In this document: positions 1 through 5,769 of the stretch, in pieces
Numbering within the stretch: the first letter of the stretch is position 1
How the letters are laid out: every line of letters starts with the position of its first letter
Assembly: GCA_900539115.1 (NCBI GenBank)
Contig: UQAQ01000043.1
Span: 1-24,479 of the forward strand
Direction of reading: 5' to 3'
Length of the DNA: 24,479 bases
Origin: an uncultured Roseburia sp.
GTDB lineage: Bacteria; Bacillota; Clostridia; Lachnospirales; Lachnospiraceae
Translations under genes and position numbers: made by a program
Notes under the pieces: generated by a model
The model's input: only the letters and a program-made list of their open reading frames with translations
Databases searched by the model: none
Told to the model about the DNA's origin: nothing

Positions 1-15
1 TTCCGCAAATCAGAA

Positions 16-744
16 TTACTCCTCAAAATGGAGACATGCCTCCAGTGCCGTCTCTATCATATTTGTAAATCCTGTCCTCCTGGCGTCAGCTTCCATCGAC
101 ACCCCTTTCAAAGGCAGGTCTGAAATAGTGAACATAGACAGTGCTTTATTTCCGCTTCTAAGCGCGTTACAGTACAGGGATACGGACTCCATCTCGACGC
201 AGAGCACTCCCATTTTTTTCCACACTTCCAGATCAGCCGGATCTTCGTTGTAAAATACATCCGAAACAAGGACCGTTCCTGCTTTATACTTCTGCTGTCT
301 GTCTTTGCATGACTGAATCACAGCCTGGCACATATCCCAGTCAGCGCCGGGGGTAAATGTTCCCGGCAGTTTATACTGGGATATGTAATTGGAATCCGTA
401 CATACTCCCGAAGCGATTACGACGTCTCCAAGTTCCAGTTCATCTGAAATAGCGCCCGCAGATCCGATCCGAAGGATTTTTTTCACTCCATAGAAATTAT
501 ACAGTTCATAGGAATAGATTCCCATGGACGGGATTCCCATTCCGCTGGCCTGCACGGATATTCTTCTTCCCTTATATTCACCGGTGTATCCCAGAACATT
601 TCTCACAGTATTATAGCATACCGCATGATCCAGATATGTCTCAGCGATCAGTTTTGCGCGAAGAGGATCTCCCGGCATGAGGACGATTTCCGCGATATCT
701 CCCGGTACTGCGCTGTTGTGTGGCGTTCCTTTAAATTCAGACAT
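16..744 (-). CDS. deoD: Purine nucleoside phosphorylase, DeoD type
   Basis: Cytosolic purine salvage enzyme that splits purine (deoxy)ribonucleosides with phosphate into free base and (deoxy)ribose-1-phosphate. The 242-residue product matches the hexameric DeoD family in length. Visible signatures are the early GDPLRAK phosphate-loop segment, GMGIPSMGIYSYEL, RIGSAGA, the nucleoside-binding VEMES and the catalytic region ISDLPLKG, followed by an Arg in DARRTGF that aligns with the catalytic Arg of the E. coli enzyme. The start is fixed by AAGGAG about 9 nt before the ATG. The gene stands alone here: a terminator-like hairpin at 962-1007 separates it from anything to its right, and the 52-bp repeat array fills its upstream region. 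I see no convincing sigma-A promoter in that array. The guanine deaminase at 11881 is another purine gene but is not linked in transcription. Confidence 0.95.
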   Translation of the reverse strand: MSEFKGTPHNSAVPGDIAEIVLMPGDPLRAKLIAETYLDHAVCYNTVRNVLGYTGEYKGRRISVQASGMGIPSMGIYSYELYNFYGVKKILRIGSAGAISDELELGDVVIASGVCTDSNYISQYKLPGTFTPGADWDMCQAVIQSCKDRQQKYKAGTVLVSDVFYNEDPADLEVWKKMGVLCVEMESVSLYCNALRSGNKALSMFTISDLPLKGVSMEADARRTGFTNMIETALEACLHFEE

Positions 745-769
745 AATATTGCTCTCCTTTTCTTTCTTC

Positions 770-961
770 TTTTTGCAATTCGGTGGATTTTTTTTTCCAG
801 AGCCTACTAGGTTCGCTTTTTCTTTGACCCAGGCGGCGGTTTTTCTTTCCAGACCACACTCCCACAGCTTTCCCTTTGACCCAGGCGGCGCTTTTGCTTG
901 TCAGACCACACTTCGATGCCTTTCCCTTTGACCCTAGCGGCGGTTTTTCTTTCCAGACCAC
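770..961. repeat. 52-bp tandem repeat, about 3.7 copies
   Basis: CTTTGACCC recurs at 822, 874 and 926, an exact 52-bp period, with GCGGCG and CAGACCACA at fixed offsets in each unit. A more diverged partial unit precedes it from about 770. The last unit runs directly into the left arm of the hairpin at 962. Since 52 is not a multiple of three, the minus-strand open frame across it changes frame each unit, which argues against coding. It lies upstream of deoD and its function is unknown. Confidence 0.85.
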
Positions 962-1007
962 AAAAAGGGGCTGCCACACTAATCACTTAGTGCGACAGCC
1001 CCTTTTT
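962..1007. terminator. Bidirectional terminator-like hairpin
   Basis: A 12-bp perfect outer stem pairs AAAAAGGGGCTG (962-973) with CAGCCCCTTTTT (996-1007), continued inward by a 3x3 internal loop and a CACT/AGTG stem. T-runs lie on the 3' side in both directions. Its sequence resembles dispersed intergenic hairpins I associate with Lachnospiraceae genomes, but this cannot be checked here. Confidence 0.75.
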
Positions 1008-1029
1008 ATTATAAGGAGGCCACTTTCTT

Positions 1030-1275
1030 ATGAAAAAGAATTCGGAAATATCCAGAATGTTTGCTTATGCGGGCAACCGACACCAGCTTACGATTTTAGA
1101 TATGATTCTTGCAGGCTTAAGCACAGTGCTATCTATGTTTCCGTTTATCAGCATCTGGGCTGTCGGCTTTTCGGCTTTAAGCATTTTGCTGTACTTTCTT
1201 GCTTTGTGCTGTTCTCATTTAGCCGCATTCAGAACTTCTTCCTATATGATACTGAATTACAAAACTTGTCAGTAA
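1030..1275 (+). pseudogene. Remnant of ABC transporter permease/ATP-binding gene
   Basis: An intact ribosome binding site (AAGGAGG, 1013-1019) and ATG open an 81-codon frame. Its product reads like the first transmembrane region of a fused permease/ATPase ABC exporter: MKKNSEISRMFAYAG, then LSTVLSMFPFISIW, then SALSILLYFLALCCSHLAAF. Compared with the family, as I remember it, a loop of roughly 25-30 residues is missing in frame between ISIW and AVGFS. After RTSS the frame goes into unrelated sequence and stops. The rest of the transporter (ATPase domain, Walker motifs) is absent. The break at about 1245-1275 coincides with the 3' end of the accessory island on the other strand, so the island junction or a deletion probably destroyed the gene. 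It is unlikely to make a working protein. Confidence 0.7.
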
Positions 1276-1547
1276 TCTACCCATTCAATATCTTGCTCAA
1301 CTTGCCAAAAAGTTTTCCCGTCAAATAATGGTTGCTCCATAAAAGTGTCAAAACTTTTCTGATGGTCAAGCCCTTCTACATACCAGAGTATTTTTCCTTC
1401 TGGTTCCCATTGCTGTAACTCAAAGCGATATTGCCCCCCCTCAAGAAGATAGCCCTGCGAAAAATACTTTTTCCCATTATGAATGTAAATCAATTCCTCA
1501 CCACTCCACAACTTATCTACAAACTCATCTATATTTCCATTGATCAT
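1269..1547 (-). CDS. Small acidic protein, possible partner or immunity protein of the GGRG protein
   Basis: A 92-residue hypothetical protein, rich in Asp/Glu and Trp, with no signal peptide or membrane segment. Its start has a good AAAGGAG about 8 nt upstream, and the start lies inside the last codons of the preceding gene (23-nt overlap), implying translational coupling. It begins MINGNIDEF and ends FWQVEQDIEWVDY. I recall similar proteins next to GGRG-type phage-derived genes, but no characterised family is recognised. Small acidic proteins encoded last in such units are often antitoxins or immunity proteins; that role is inference. The stop lies against the ABC-transporter remnant, so this is the distal end of the island. 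Confidence 0.75.
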   Translation of the reverse strand: MINGNIDEFVDKLWSGEELIYIHNGKKYFSQGYLLEGGQYRFELQQWEPEGKILWYVEGLDHQKSFDTFMEQPLFDGKTFWQVEQDIEWVDY

Positions 1548-1968
1548 TTGAAATTACTCCTTTGAAAAATTTTTGATATTGCTTATAAATCCTAGAATTC
1601 TTATGTAACACATTTGTTGTTCTATCAAAAGGCGATTTACCCTTCTGGCTAAAGTCTTTACCATAAATATGGTAATGCAAAACCTTTGACTTTCCTTTTG
1701 CGATAGACTGTTCCGAATGATATGCAATTTCAAGTCTAAGATTATGTTGCTTATCATAGATTCTCATCATGTTAAATGTACCATCTGGATTCATTTTCAA
1801 ATAAGCAATGCTTGAATGTGAAGATTCCGGTAAACCGTGCTTTCCACTACCTTCTATTCCTTTTAGGACTTTTACTCCATGAAATTTCCCATCTGTCGAA
1901 AAATTTGTATCAATTTTATATGTGTAGGTCACAGCATTCCCAGCTGCAAATGTTCCTCTCCCCCCCAT
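1525..1968 (-). CDS. Phage minor-head-protein-like 'GGRG' protein
   Basis: A 147-residue protein starting MGGRGTFAAGN. It resembles the C-terminal domain that follows the Mu F/SPP1 gp7-like region in phage head morphogenesis proteins of gut Firmicutes. Conserved-looking segments are VKVLKG, HGLPESSHSS, a DGTFNMMRIYD strand, EIAYHSEQ and KVLHYHIYG, which together give several conserved His and Glu. The start follows AAAGGTGG by about 9 nt. The upstream DUF4417 gene ends at 1970, one base from this start codon, and the downstream small gene overlaps its end. No phage structural genes are nearby, so the domain is acting alone here. It may be a nuclease, a toxin or a domesticated phage part; none of these is established. 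Confidence 0.75.
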   Translation of the reverse strand: MGGRGTFAAGNAVTYTYKIDTNFSTDGKFHGVKVLKGIEGSGKHGLPESSHSSIAYLKMNPDGTFNMMRIYDKQHNLRLEIAYHSEQSIAKGKSKVLHYHIYGKDFSQKGKSPFDRTTNVLHKNSRIYKQYQKFFKGVISNDQWKYR

Positions 1969-1969
1969 A

Positions 1970-2593
1970 TCAACGCACCACCTTTCGTGAAGTTAAGTAA
2001 TCCACTAGTATGAGATTACCAGCCATCTCGGGAAACGGCTTTCCAAAGACAATGATATTCTCTGGTTCCAAGCGTTCTAACATTTCATTATATCCACGCA
2101 AAAAGGCATTTTTAGCACGTTTACAACCAATCATACCAACCGCAACAGTGCTTCCTTTTTCAACACCATCAAAACAATACTCATAACTACTTGGCATACT
2201 CCAACTTACAGTTGGAATAACTGTTAAACCTTTACTCTGCCAATAAGCTCCCACCCAACGATTTTTTGCTACGCTTTCCATTTGACGCCAGCCGTTCATA
2301 TCAGCATAGGTAGAAAAATCCGGTGTAAGTAAGAAAGAATATTGGGAATACCTTGCTAATGAACGTTCAGGATTATTATAAATACCATTGAAACGATAAT
2401 CATCAACGAAAAAATGCACTCCTTTTTTCTTATTTTCGTCATTGTCATTTGCTCTAGTATCTGAACACGCTATAAGATTTATTTTCGAAATTGAAAGTTC
2501 CTGTCTCTTCACAAGCGGAATACCCCACTTACCTGTTGAAGAAAAATTGTTTCTCATAAAAAGGGAATCTTCCCTCATCTTTATACTATTCAT
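1970..2593 (-). CDS. DUF4417 domain protein
   Basis: A 207-residue protein matching my memory of DUF4417, a family of unknown function spread on phages and mobile elements of Firmicutes. Typical segments present are W(G)IPLVKRQELSISKINLIACSD, VHFFVDDYRF, LLTPDFSTY, NRWVGAYWQSKGLTVIPTVSW, the CFDG/KGSTVAVGMIGC stretch and a terminal VFGKPFPEM. The start is the ATG 7 nt after AAAGGA. It is the first gene of a tight three-gene minus-strand unit (gap of one base to the next gene). It sits 235 bp downstream of the ImmA-like gene and may also be read through from that transcript, since no minus-strand terminator is seen between. No catalytic residues can be assigned with confidence. Confidence 0.85.
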   Translation of the reverse strand: MNSIKMREDSLFMRNNFSSTGKWGIPLVKRQELSISKINLIACSDTRANDNDENKKKGVHFFVDDYRFNGIYNNPERSLARYSQYSFLLTPDFSTYADMNGWRQMESVAKNRWVGAYWQSKGLTVIPTVSWSMPSSYEYCFDGVEKGSTVAVGMIGCKRAKNAFLRGYNEMLERLEPENIIVFGKPFPEMAGNLILVDYLTSRKVVR

Positions 2594-2653
2594 TTAAAGT
2601 TCCTTTCTCCATCATAATAATGGACTCTCTACAAATAATTCAACTCAAGAAAC

Positions 2654-2676
2654 CAACTTGTAAATTTGACAAGTTG
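2654..2676. promoter_or_regulatory. Perfect palindromic operator over a -35 box
   Basis: CAACTTGT (2654-2661) and ACAAGTTG (2669-2676) form perfect 8-bp arms around a 7-nt centre. The site covers the -35 hexamer (2666-2671) of the plus-strand promoter. It is the expected form of a dimeric XRE repressor site, and the neighbouring ImmR-like gene is the obvious candidate binder (inference). Related AAGT/ACTT half-sites occur around the immR promoter at 3890-3912. Confidence 0.7.
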
Positions 2677-2694
2677 TAAAGGATATGCTAAAAT
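2666..2694 (+). promoter_or_regulatory. Sigma-A promoter for a short plus-strand transcript
   Basis: Consensus TTGACA (2666-2671), 17-nt spacer, TAAAAT (2689-2694). It fires toward the ImmA-like gene on the opposite strand, but a terminator lies only about 80 nt downstream. Confidence 0.7.
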
Positions 2695-2700
2695 AAATAA

Positions 2701-2783
2701 GCACAATAAGTCGATATCTTAACATATCCGACAAACAAGAGGGCATTTCATTGGTTGCGCCAACAACTTATGAAATGCTTTTT
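2701..2783 (+). ncRNA. Predicted ~83-nt small RNA
   Basis: The transcript is defined by the promoter at 2666-2694 (start expected near 2701) and the intrinsic terminator at 2743-2783. No ATG-initiated frame with a ribosome binding site lies in it, so it is probably non-coding. It is encoded between the DUF4417 unit and the repressor-protease pair, on the opposite strand to both. It does not overlap either coding region, so it is not a cis-antisense RNA to them. It may instead be a relic of the early/excision promoter of the parent element, shut by the repressor. The RNA itself is a prediction. Confidence 0.5.
2743..2783 (+). terminator. Intrinsic terminator of the small transcript
   Basis: GCATTTCAT (2743-2751) pairs with ATGAAATGC (2770-2778), with a smaller TTGG/CCAA pairing inside the loop, followed by TTTTT (2779-2783). 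The reverse direction lacks a T-run, so it works for plus-strand transcription. Confidence 0.75.
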
Positions 2784-2828
2784 AGTCATCCAATCAATTT
2801 GCATCACCTCCTTTTATAACCAGTCCAC

Positions 2829-3494
2829 TCAATACCAACTGTTACGCTCCTGTTGACGAGTATACTCTTCCTCAAAATCATAATAATTCTGAGCAGGACA
2901 TGTTCTATTTAGAAAATCAGCATAACGAAGCAAAATGATATCATCGAACTCTTTCTCGGCTCTAGAACGCCATTCGCTGTTCGTCTTTGCTAATGTCTCA
3001 ATACGTTTATCTGCTGCCTGAGCCGAAACACCAAATACGGTCTGCAAAAAATAACGATTAATTCTTTTTCCGCGACACTGTAATTCTCTTATTATTTGCT
3101 CTGGCATTAAAAGTTGTGCTACAAAAAAGTTAGTTTCCACTTCCTGTTTACGATAACTTTCTTCCTCTTTATTAGAAAAATCATGTTCCAATCTATCATG
3201 ACCAAATTCGTGAAGAATAGAGAATGCAACATGTGGCGCAGGTTTTGCTTCATCATAAAAGATAATACTTTTATCTCCATACTTGAATATTGTTGCAGAC
3301 TCACTTCCGAAATCTGTTATATCAACGCCATACTTTTTTGCTTTCTTGTATGAACGACACACAATCGAACTTTGTTCCTTGACTAAGGCTTTTGGTGAAA
3401 ATGGAAAAGATTCAATCACCGATGACTTAATCAGCATCTCATTTGCTGTCACATATGCTTTTTCAAAATTGGGTTTCAAATTTATTAACAACAA
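2829..3494 (-). CDS. ImmA/IrrE-family metallo-endopeptidase
   Basis: Predicted zinc protease that cleaves a partner XRE repressor to release an element from repression, as ImmA does to ImmR in ICEBs1. The zinc motif HEFGH is at about residues 95-99, with a downstream Glu in QEVETN as the likely third ligand, in a 221-residue protein of ordinary family length. The start used is TTG at 3494, preceded by GAGGAG with a 6-nt gap. The GAGGAG is formed by the last codons of the upstream repressor gene and the two genes are only 3 nt apart, so they are coupled. A C-terminal region of mixed charge follows the protease domain. Whether it responds to DNA damage or to a quorum signal cannot be read from sequence. 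Confidence 0.9.
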   Translation of the reverse strand: MLLINLKPNFEKAYVTANEMLIKSSVIESFPFSPKALVKEQSSIVCRSYKKAKKYGVDITDFGSESATIFKYGDKSIIFYDEAKPAPHVAFSILHEFGHDRLEHDFSNKEEESYRKQEVETNFFVAQLLMPEQIIRELQCRGKRINRYFLQTVFGVSAQAADKRIETLAKTNSEWRSRAEKEFDDIILLRYADFLNRTCPAQNYYDFEEEYTRQQERNSWY

Positions 3495-3497
3495 TCA

Positions 3498-3836
3498 TCA
3501 CTCCTCATCTTCGTCATCATCAAAAATATCATCAAAAGCAATTTTAAGTAATTTCTCAGCTTTTTTAAGCTGCTCTTTATCCAATTTCCCAAGATTACGT
3601 TGCAAATATTGCAATTCACTACCGGGTGAAACTTCAGAGGTATTCCCCAGCAAATAATCCATTGTTGTGCCAAGTGCTTTAGCAATTCTTGTTAAAACAT
3701 CACTGCGAGGGATTCTCTCTCCCTTTACATAATAAGACATTGCCGACTCGGTCACTCCTGCCTTTTCTGCCAATTCCTTTTGGCTTAATTTTTTACTTTT
3801 CATTAATTCAAATAATCTCTCGCTAAATATTGACAT
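3498..3836 (-). CDS. XRE-family repressor, ImmR-like
   Basis: A 112-residue DNA-binding protein. Residues 1-66 form a lambda-repressor-type helix-turn-helix: LFELMKSKKLSQKELAEKAGVTESAMSYYVKGERIPRSDVLTRIAKALGTTMDYLLG is the classic XRE pattern, given here in full only as its ends SQKELAEKAG and MDYLLG matter. A helical linker follows and the tail is extremely acidic (DDIFDDDEDEE). It is the first gene of a two-gene unit with the ImmA-like protease and has its own consensus promoter at 3882-3910. It probably represses itself and the divergent plus-strand promoter at 2666 through ACTTGT-type half-sites (inference). The acidic tail may be the protease recognition or regulatory region. No integrase, excisionase or relaxase accompanies it. 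Confidence 0.9.
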   Translation of the reverse strand: MSIFSERLFELMKSKKLSQKELAEKAGVTESAMSYYVKGERIPRSDVLTRIAKALGTTMDYLLGNTSEVSPGSELQYLQRNLGKLDKEQLKKAEKLLKIAFDDIFDDDEDEE

Positions 3837-3881
3837 AGCAACACCCCGTCCTTTCTTCTAATTTTTGATTTTACACTTTAC

Positions 3882-3910
3882 ATCTTAGCAAGTAATTATA
3901 ACTTTGTCAA
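3882..3910 (-). promoter_or_regulatory. Promoter of the immR-immA unit
   Basis: On the minus strand TTGACA (complement of 3905-3910), 17-nt spacer, TAAGAT (complement of 3882-3887). Imperfect inverted half-sites AAGT (3890-3893)/ACTT (3901-3904) and ACTT/AAGT (3901-3912) overlap it, suitable for autoregulation. Confidence 0.7.
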
Positions 3911-3945
3911 GTATATTTTAATATTTTGTATTTTTTCTCTTTTCC

Positions 3946-3970
3946 AAGCACAATATCTTGTGCTTTTTTT
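3946..3970 (+). terminator. Plus-strand intrinsic terminator with no visible gene
   Basis: AAGCACAA (3946-3953) and TTGTGCTT (3958-3965) form a perfect 8-bp stem with a TATC loop, followed by a T-run to 3970. No plus-strand gene or promoter ends here, so it may be an orphan left from a deleted gene upstream of the repressor or an insulating element. Confidence 0.6.
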
Positions 3971-4271
3971 GCATTCTTAACTTTTTTATAAATCAATTCT
4001 TTGTTTTACACTATATTAACCCAAAAGACAAAGTTAAAAAACAACTGAGCACCAATCTTGGACACATGTTGGACCGCACCCCCTGCTGTGAATAAAAGGC
4101 TTGTGAACGTCTTGTTTTTGTATCGATATACTATAATCATTTTGATTTATATCCCAGGATTTTGCTACGATACAAAAAAAAACACGTACCATCCATTTTT
4201 GAATTGCACCGTGCGTTTTTACATTAAAACATCCTCATGTAGGTGACATTAGTTAATGCGTGCCCTTTCTT
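3971..4271. other. Gene-free stretch with inverted repeat
   Basis: No credible gene is seen in this stretch or in the bases leading to it from the repressor start. It carries a perfect 11-bp inverted repeat, TTTTTGTATCG (4115-4125) and CGATACAAAAA (4168-4178), with 42 bp between the arms. For the minus-strand operon ending at 4272 a T10 tract lies at 4174-4183 (as A's on the plus strand) after a weak CACG/CGTG stem, which may serve as a poor terminator. A 62-codon plus-strand frame at 4058 has no ribosome binding site and is not believed. Confidence 0.5.
4115..4178. repeat. 11-bp inverted repeat
   Basis: Arms TTTTTGTATCG (4115-4125) and CGATACAAAAA (4168-4178) are perfect inverted copies. 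The 42-bp interior contains TATAAT (4132-4137) and the small palindrome ATCCCAGGAT. It lies between the accessory island and the bile salt hydrolase operon and could mark an old junction. Confidence 0.6.
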
Positions 4272-5252
4272 CTAATTCTGCCAGCACACTTCTCCCTGCA
4301 TCCGCAACGGATAACAATACAATTCTTTTGCATCAAGATCGACGCGGTGCATATCCACCGCATTCCATTGTGGATTTTCATATGTCGTATAATAATAGAT
4401 TCCCTTTGATGCATTGGCACAGGAAGTATAAATCGTGTATTCATATTTTCCGGGTTCCACCTCGCAGCAACCCTTCTGCTGGGCGACAGCTCCTAAAATA
4501 TGGAAAAACTGTGCTACACTTTCTACCTCGGAATCTCCGGTTTTGGAATGTAATCGGGTAAATGCTGCACGGACAAAACGGGACGACGACGAAAGATCTC
4601 CCGGCAGACCGAGTGCGCCCATACCACGGCTGTATGCCTGCAATGGGGTTCCCGGAGCAAATGTATTTTCCGGCTGTTTTGGCGACAATCCCTGATAGTT
4701 ATTCAACTGGAAACGCTGCTGTTCAAAGGGTGGATTGTTCGTAAGCACGCCAAACGGATTGTCGTACACTTTGATTCCGTCCTGCATGGATTCCACGACG
4801 ATACACTCGTCCGCATCAGCAATCATCCAGTGAAGAGACGACGATGGCAGTCCGGCAGAAAACGGAATGTTGGTAATACATAAGGAAGAAACCGCCTCCC
4901 GCGCTTCTTTTACCGATGCGCATCTGCCGAGGATCCACGGGATAAATTCAAACGATGCCACATTATCGCAAGAAGCTTTCGGCTCGTGATAGACGGCATT
5001 CCCCACAAAATTAAGTCCCGCCATGCCAAGGCCTTTTTCATTGATTGCTTCATAATATAAAGGATAGTTTTCCGCCACATGCGCCATCCCGATCATGGCG
5101 TAGTTACATTTTTTCGCGGCTGGTTTTTCGTCACGCCACGTAAATTCATAATTTCTCGGCGTAACCACTACCTGCTCGCCGTAAGAAAATTCATAATCAA
5201 GTGTCCTTCCAAAATAAAAATCTTTTGTTTTATATGTCGCTGCTGTACACAT
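4272..5252 (-). CDS. bsh: Bile salt hydrolase / linear amide C-N hydrolase
   Basis: Ntn-hydrolase of the choloylglycine hydrolase family that cuts the amide bond of glycine- or taurine-conjugated bile acids in the cytoplasm. The product from this start is 326 residues beginning MCTAATY; removal of Met exposes the catalytic Cys2. Other active-site residues of the family are in place: Arg16 and Asp19 (FGRTLDY), Asn81 (AGLNF), Asn172 (GVLTNNP) and the Arg of SRFVR near 225. A longer open frame starts 17 codons upstream, but the catalytic Cys must follow the initiator Met and AAGGAGG lies 8 nt before this ATG. It is the last gene of a minus-strand operon, 4 nt after the deoxyinosine glycosylase. 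Penicillin V acylases share the fold, but the loops look more like Clostridium bile salt hydrolases. Confidence 0.93.
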   Translation of the reverse strand: MCTAATYKTKDFYFGRTLDYEFSYGEQVVVTPRNYEFTWRDEKPAAKKCNYAMIGMAHVAENYPLYYEAINEKGLGMAGLNFVGNAVYHEPKASCDNVASFEFIPWILGRCASVKEAREAVSSLCITNIPFSAGLPSSSLHWMIADADECIVVESMQDGIKVYDNPFGVLTNNPPFEQQRFQLNNYQGLSPKQPENTFAPGTPLQAYSRGMGALGLPGDLSSSSRFVRAAFTRLHSKTGDSEVESVAQFFHILGAVAQQKGCCEVEPGKYEYTIYTSCANASKGIYYYTTYENPQWNAVDMHRVDLDAKELYCYPLRMQGEVCWQN

Positions 5253-5256
5253 GGTA

Positions 5257-5769
5257 TCAGCCTCCTTTTCCAAATTCCGGCAGTGCTTCCTGCCATATTT
5301 CAATCAATCGCTCTAGTGAAAATGCTGCATTCGCTGGACTGGAGGACGGCAGTTCCACGCAGGGAAGCCCCGTTACCGGTTCCTGATATTTCCGGTATAA
5401 TTTTCCGGCCAGCCGTCCATTGGTAAACACCGCATTGATCTGTGATACTTTAAGAATCGGATTCAGATTCGCCGGAACAACATTCCGGATACTGCTGTCG
5501 CTTGAACCCACAATCTCACATTCTTCGATGACATCGTACAACGCAATGCCATTTTCCAAAAGAAATTGTTTCTTTTCTTCTATTGTAACCGGTTCCGGCA
5601 CATCGCATACATCAGCCAGAATTTTCCAAAAGCGGTTGCGCGGGTGTCCGTAAAAAAACCCTTCTTCGCGCGATTTCACAGAAGGAAAACTGCCTAAAAT
5701 CAAAATACGGGACCTCTCATCGTAAACCGGTCCGAATCCATGAGAAGCCCGCGTATAATTTTTATTCAT
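5257..5769 (-). CDS. DNA-deoxyinosine glycosylase (UDG superfamily, HDG type)
   Basis: Base-excision repair glycosylase, predicted to remove hypoxanthine (deaminated adenine) from DNA. The 170-residue product carries the family's first motif GSFPS at 26-30 followed by GFFYGHPRNRFW, and the second motif PSSSPANA at 141-148. The frame stays open 35 codons further upstream, but the true start is the ATG at 5769, preceded by GGAGGAAG inside the end of the glycosyltransferase gene; the two genes overlap by 8 nt, so translation is coupled. The bile salt hydrolase follows by 4 nt. A repair enzyme sandwiched between an envelope glycosyltransferase and a bile enzyme has no obvious pathway logic. Confidence 0.9.
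   Translation of the reverse strand: MNKNYTRASHGFGPVYDERSRILILGSFPSVKSREEGFFYGHPRNRFWKILADVCDVPEPVTIEEKKQFLLENGIALYDVIEECEIVGSSDSSIRNVVPANLNPILKVSQINAVFTNGRLAGKLYRKYQEPVTGLPCVELPSSSPANAAFSLERLIEIWQEALPEFGKGG

Noticed and set aside
737..979. 80-codon minus-strand open frame overlapping deoD's start
   Set aside because: It lies entirely in the 52-bp repeats, whose period shifts frame each unit, and has no ribosome binding site.
745..1029. Purine riboswitch upstream of deoD
   Set aside because: No three-way-junction consensus was found; the region is tandem repeat and a terminator hairpin.
4058..4246. 62-codon plus-strand frame in the gene-free boundary
   Set aside because: No ribosome binding site, no recognisable family and it spans the inverted repeat.
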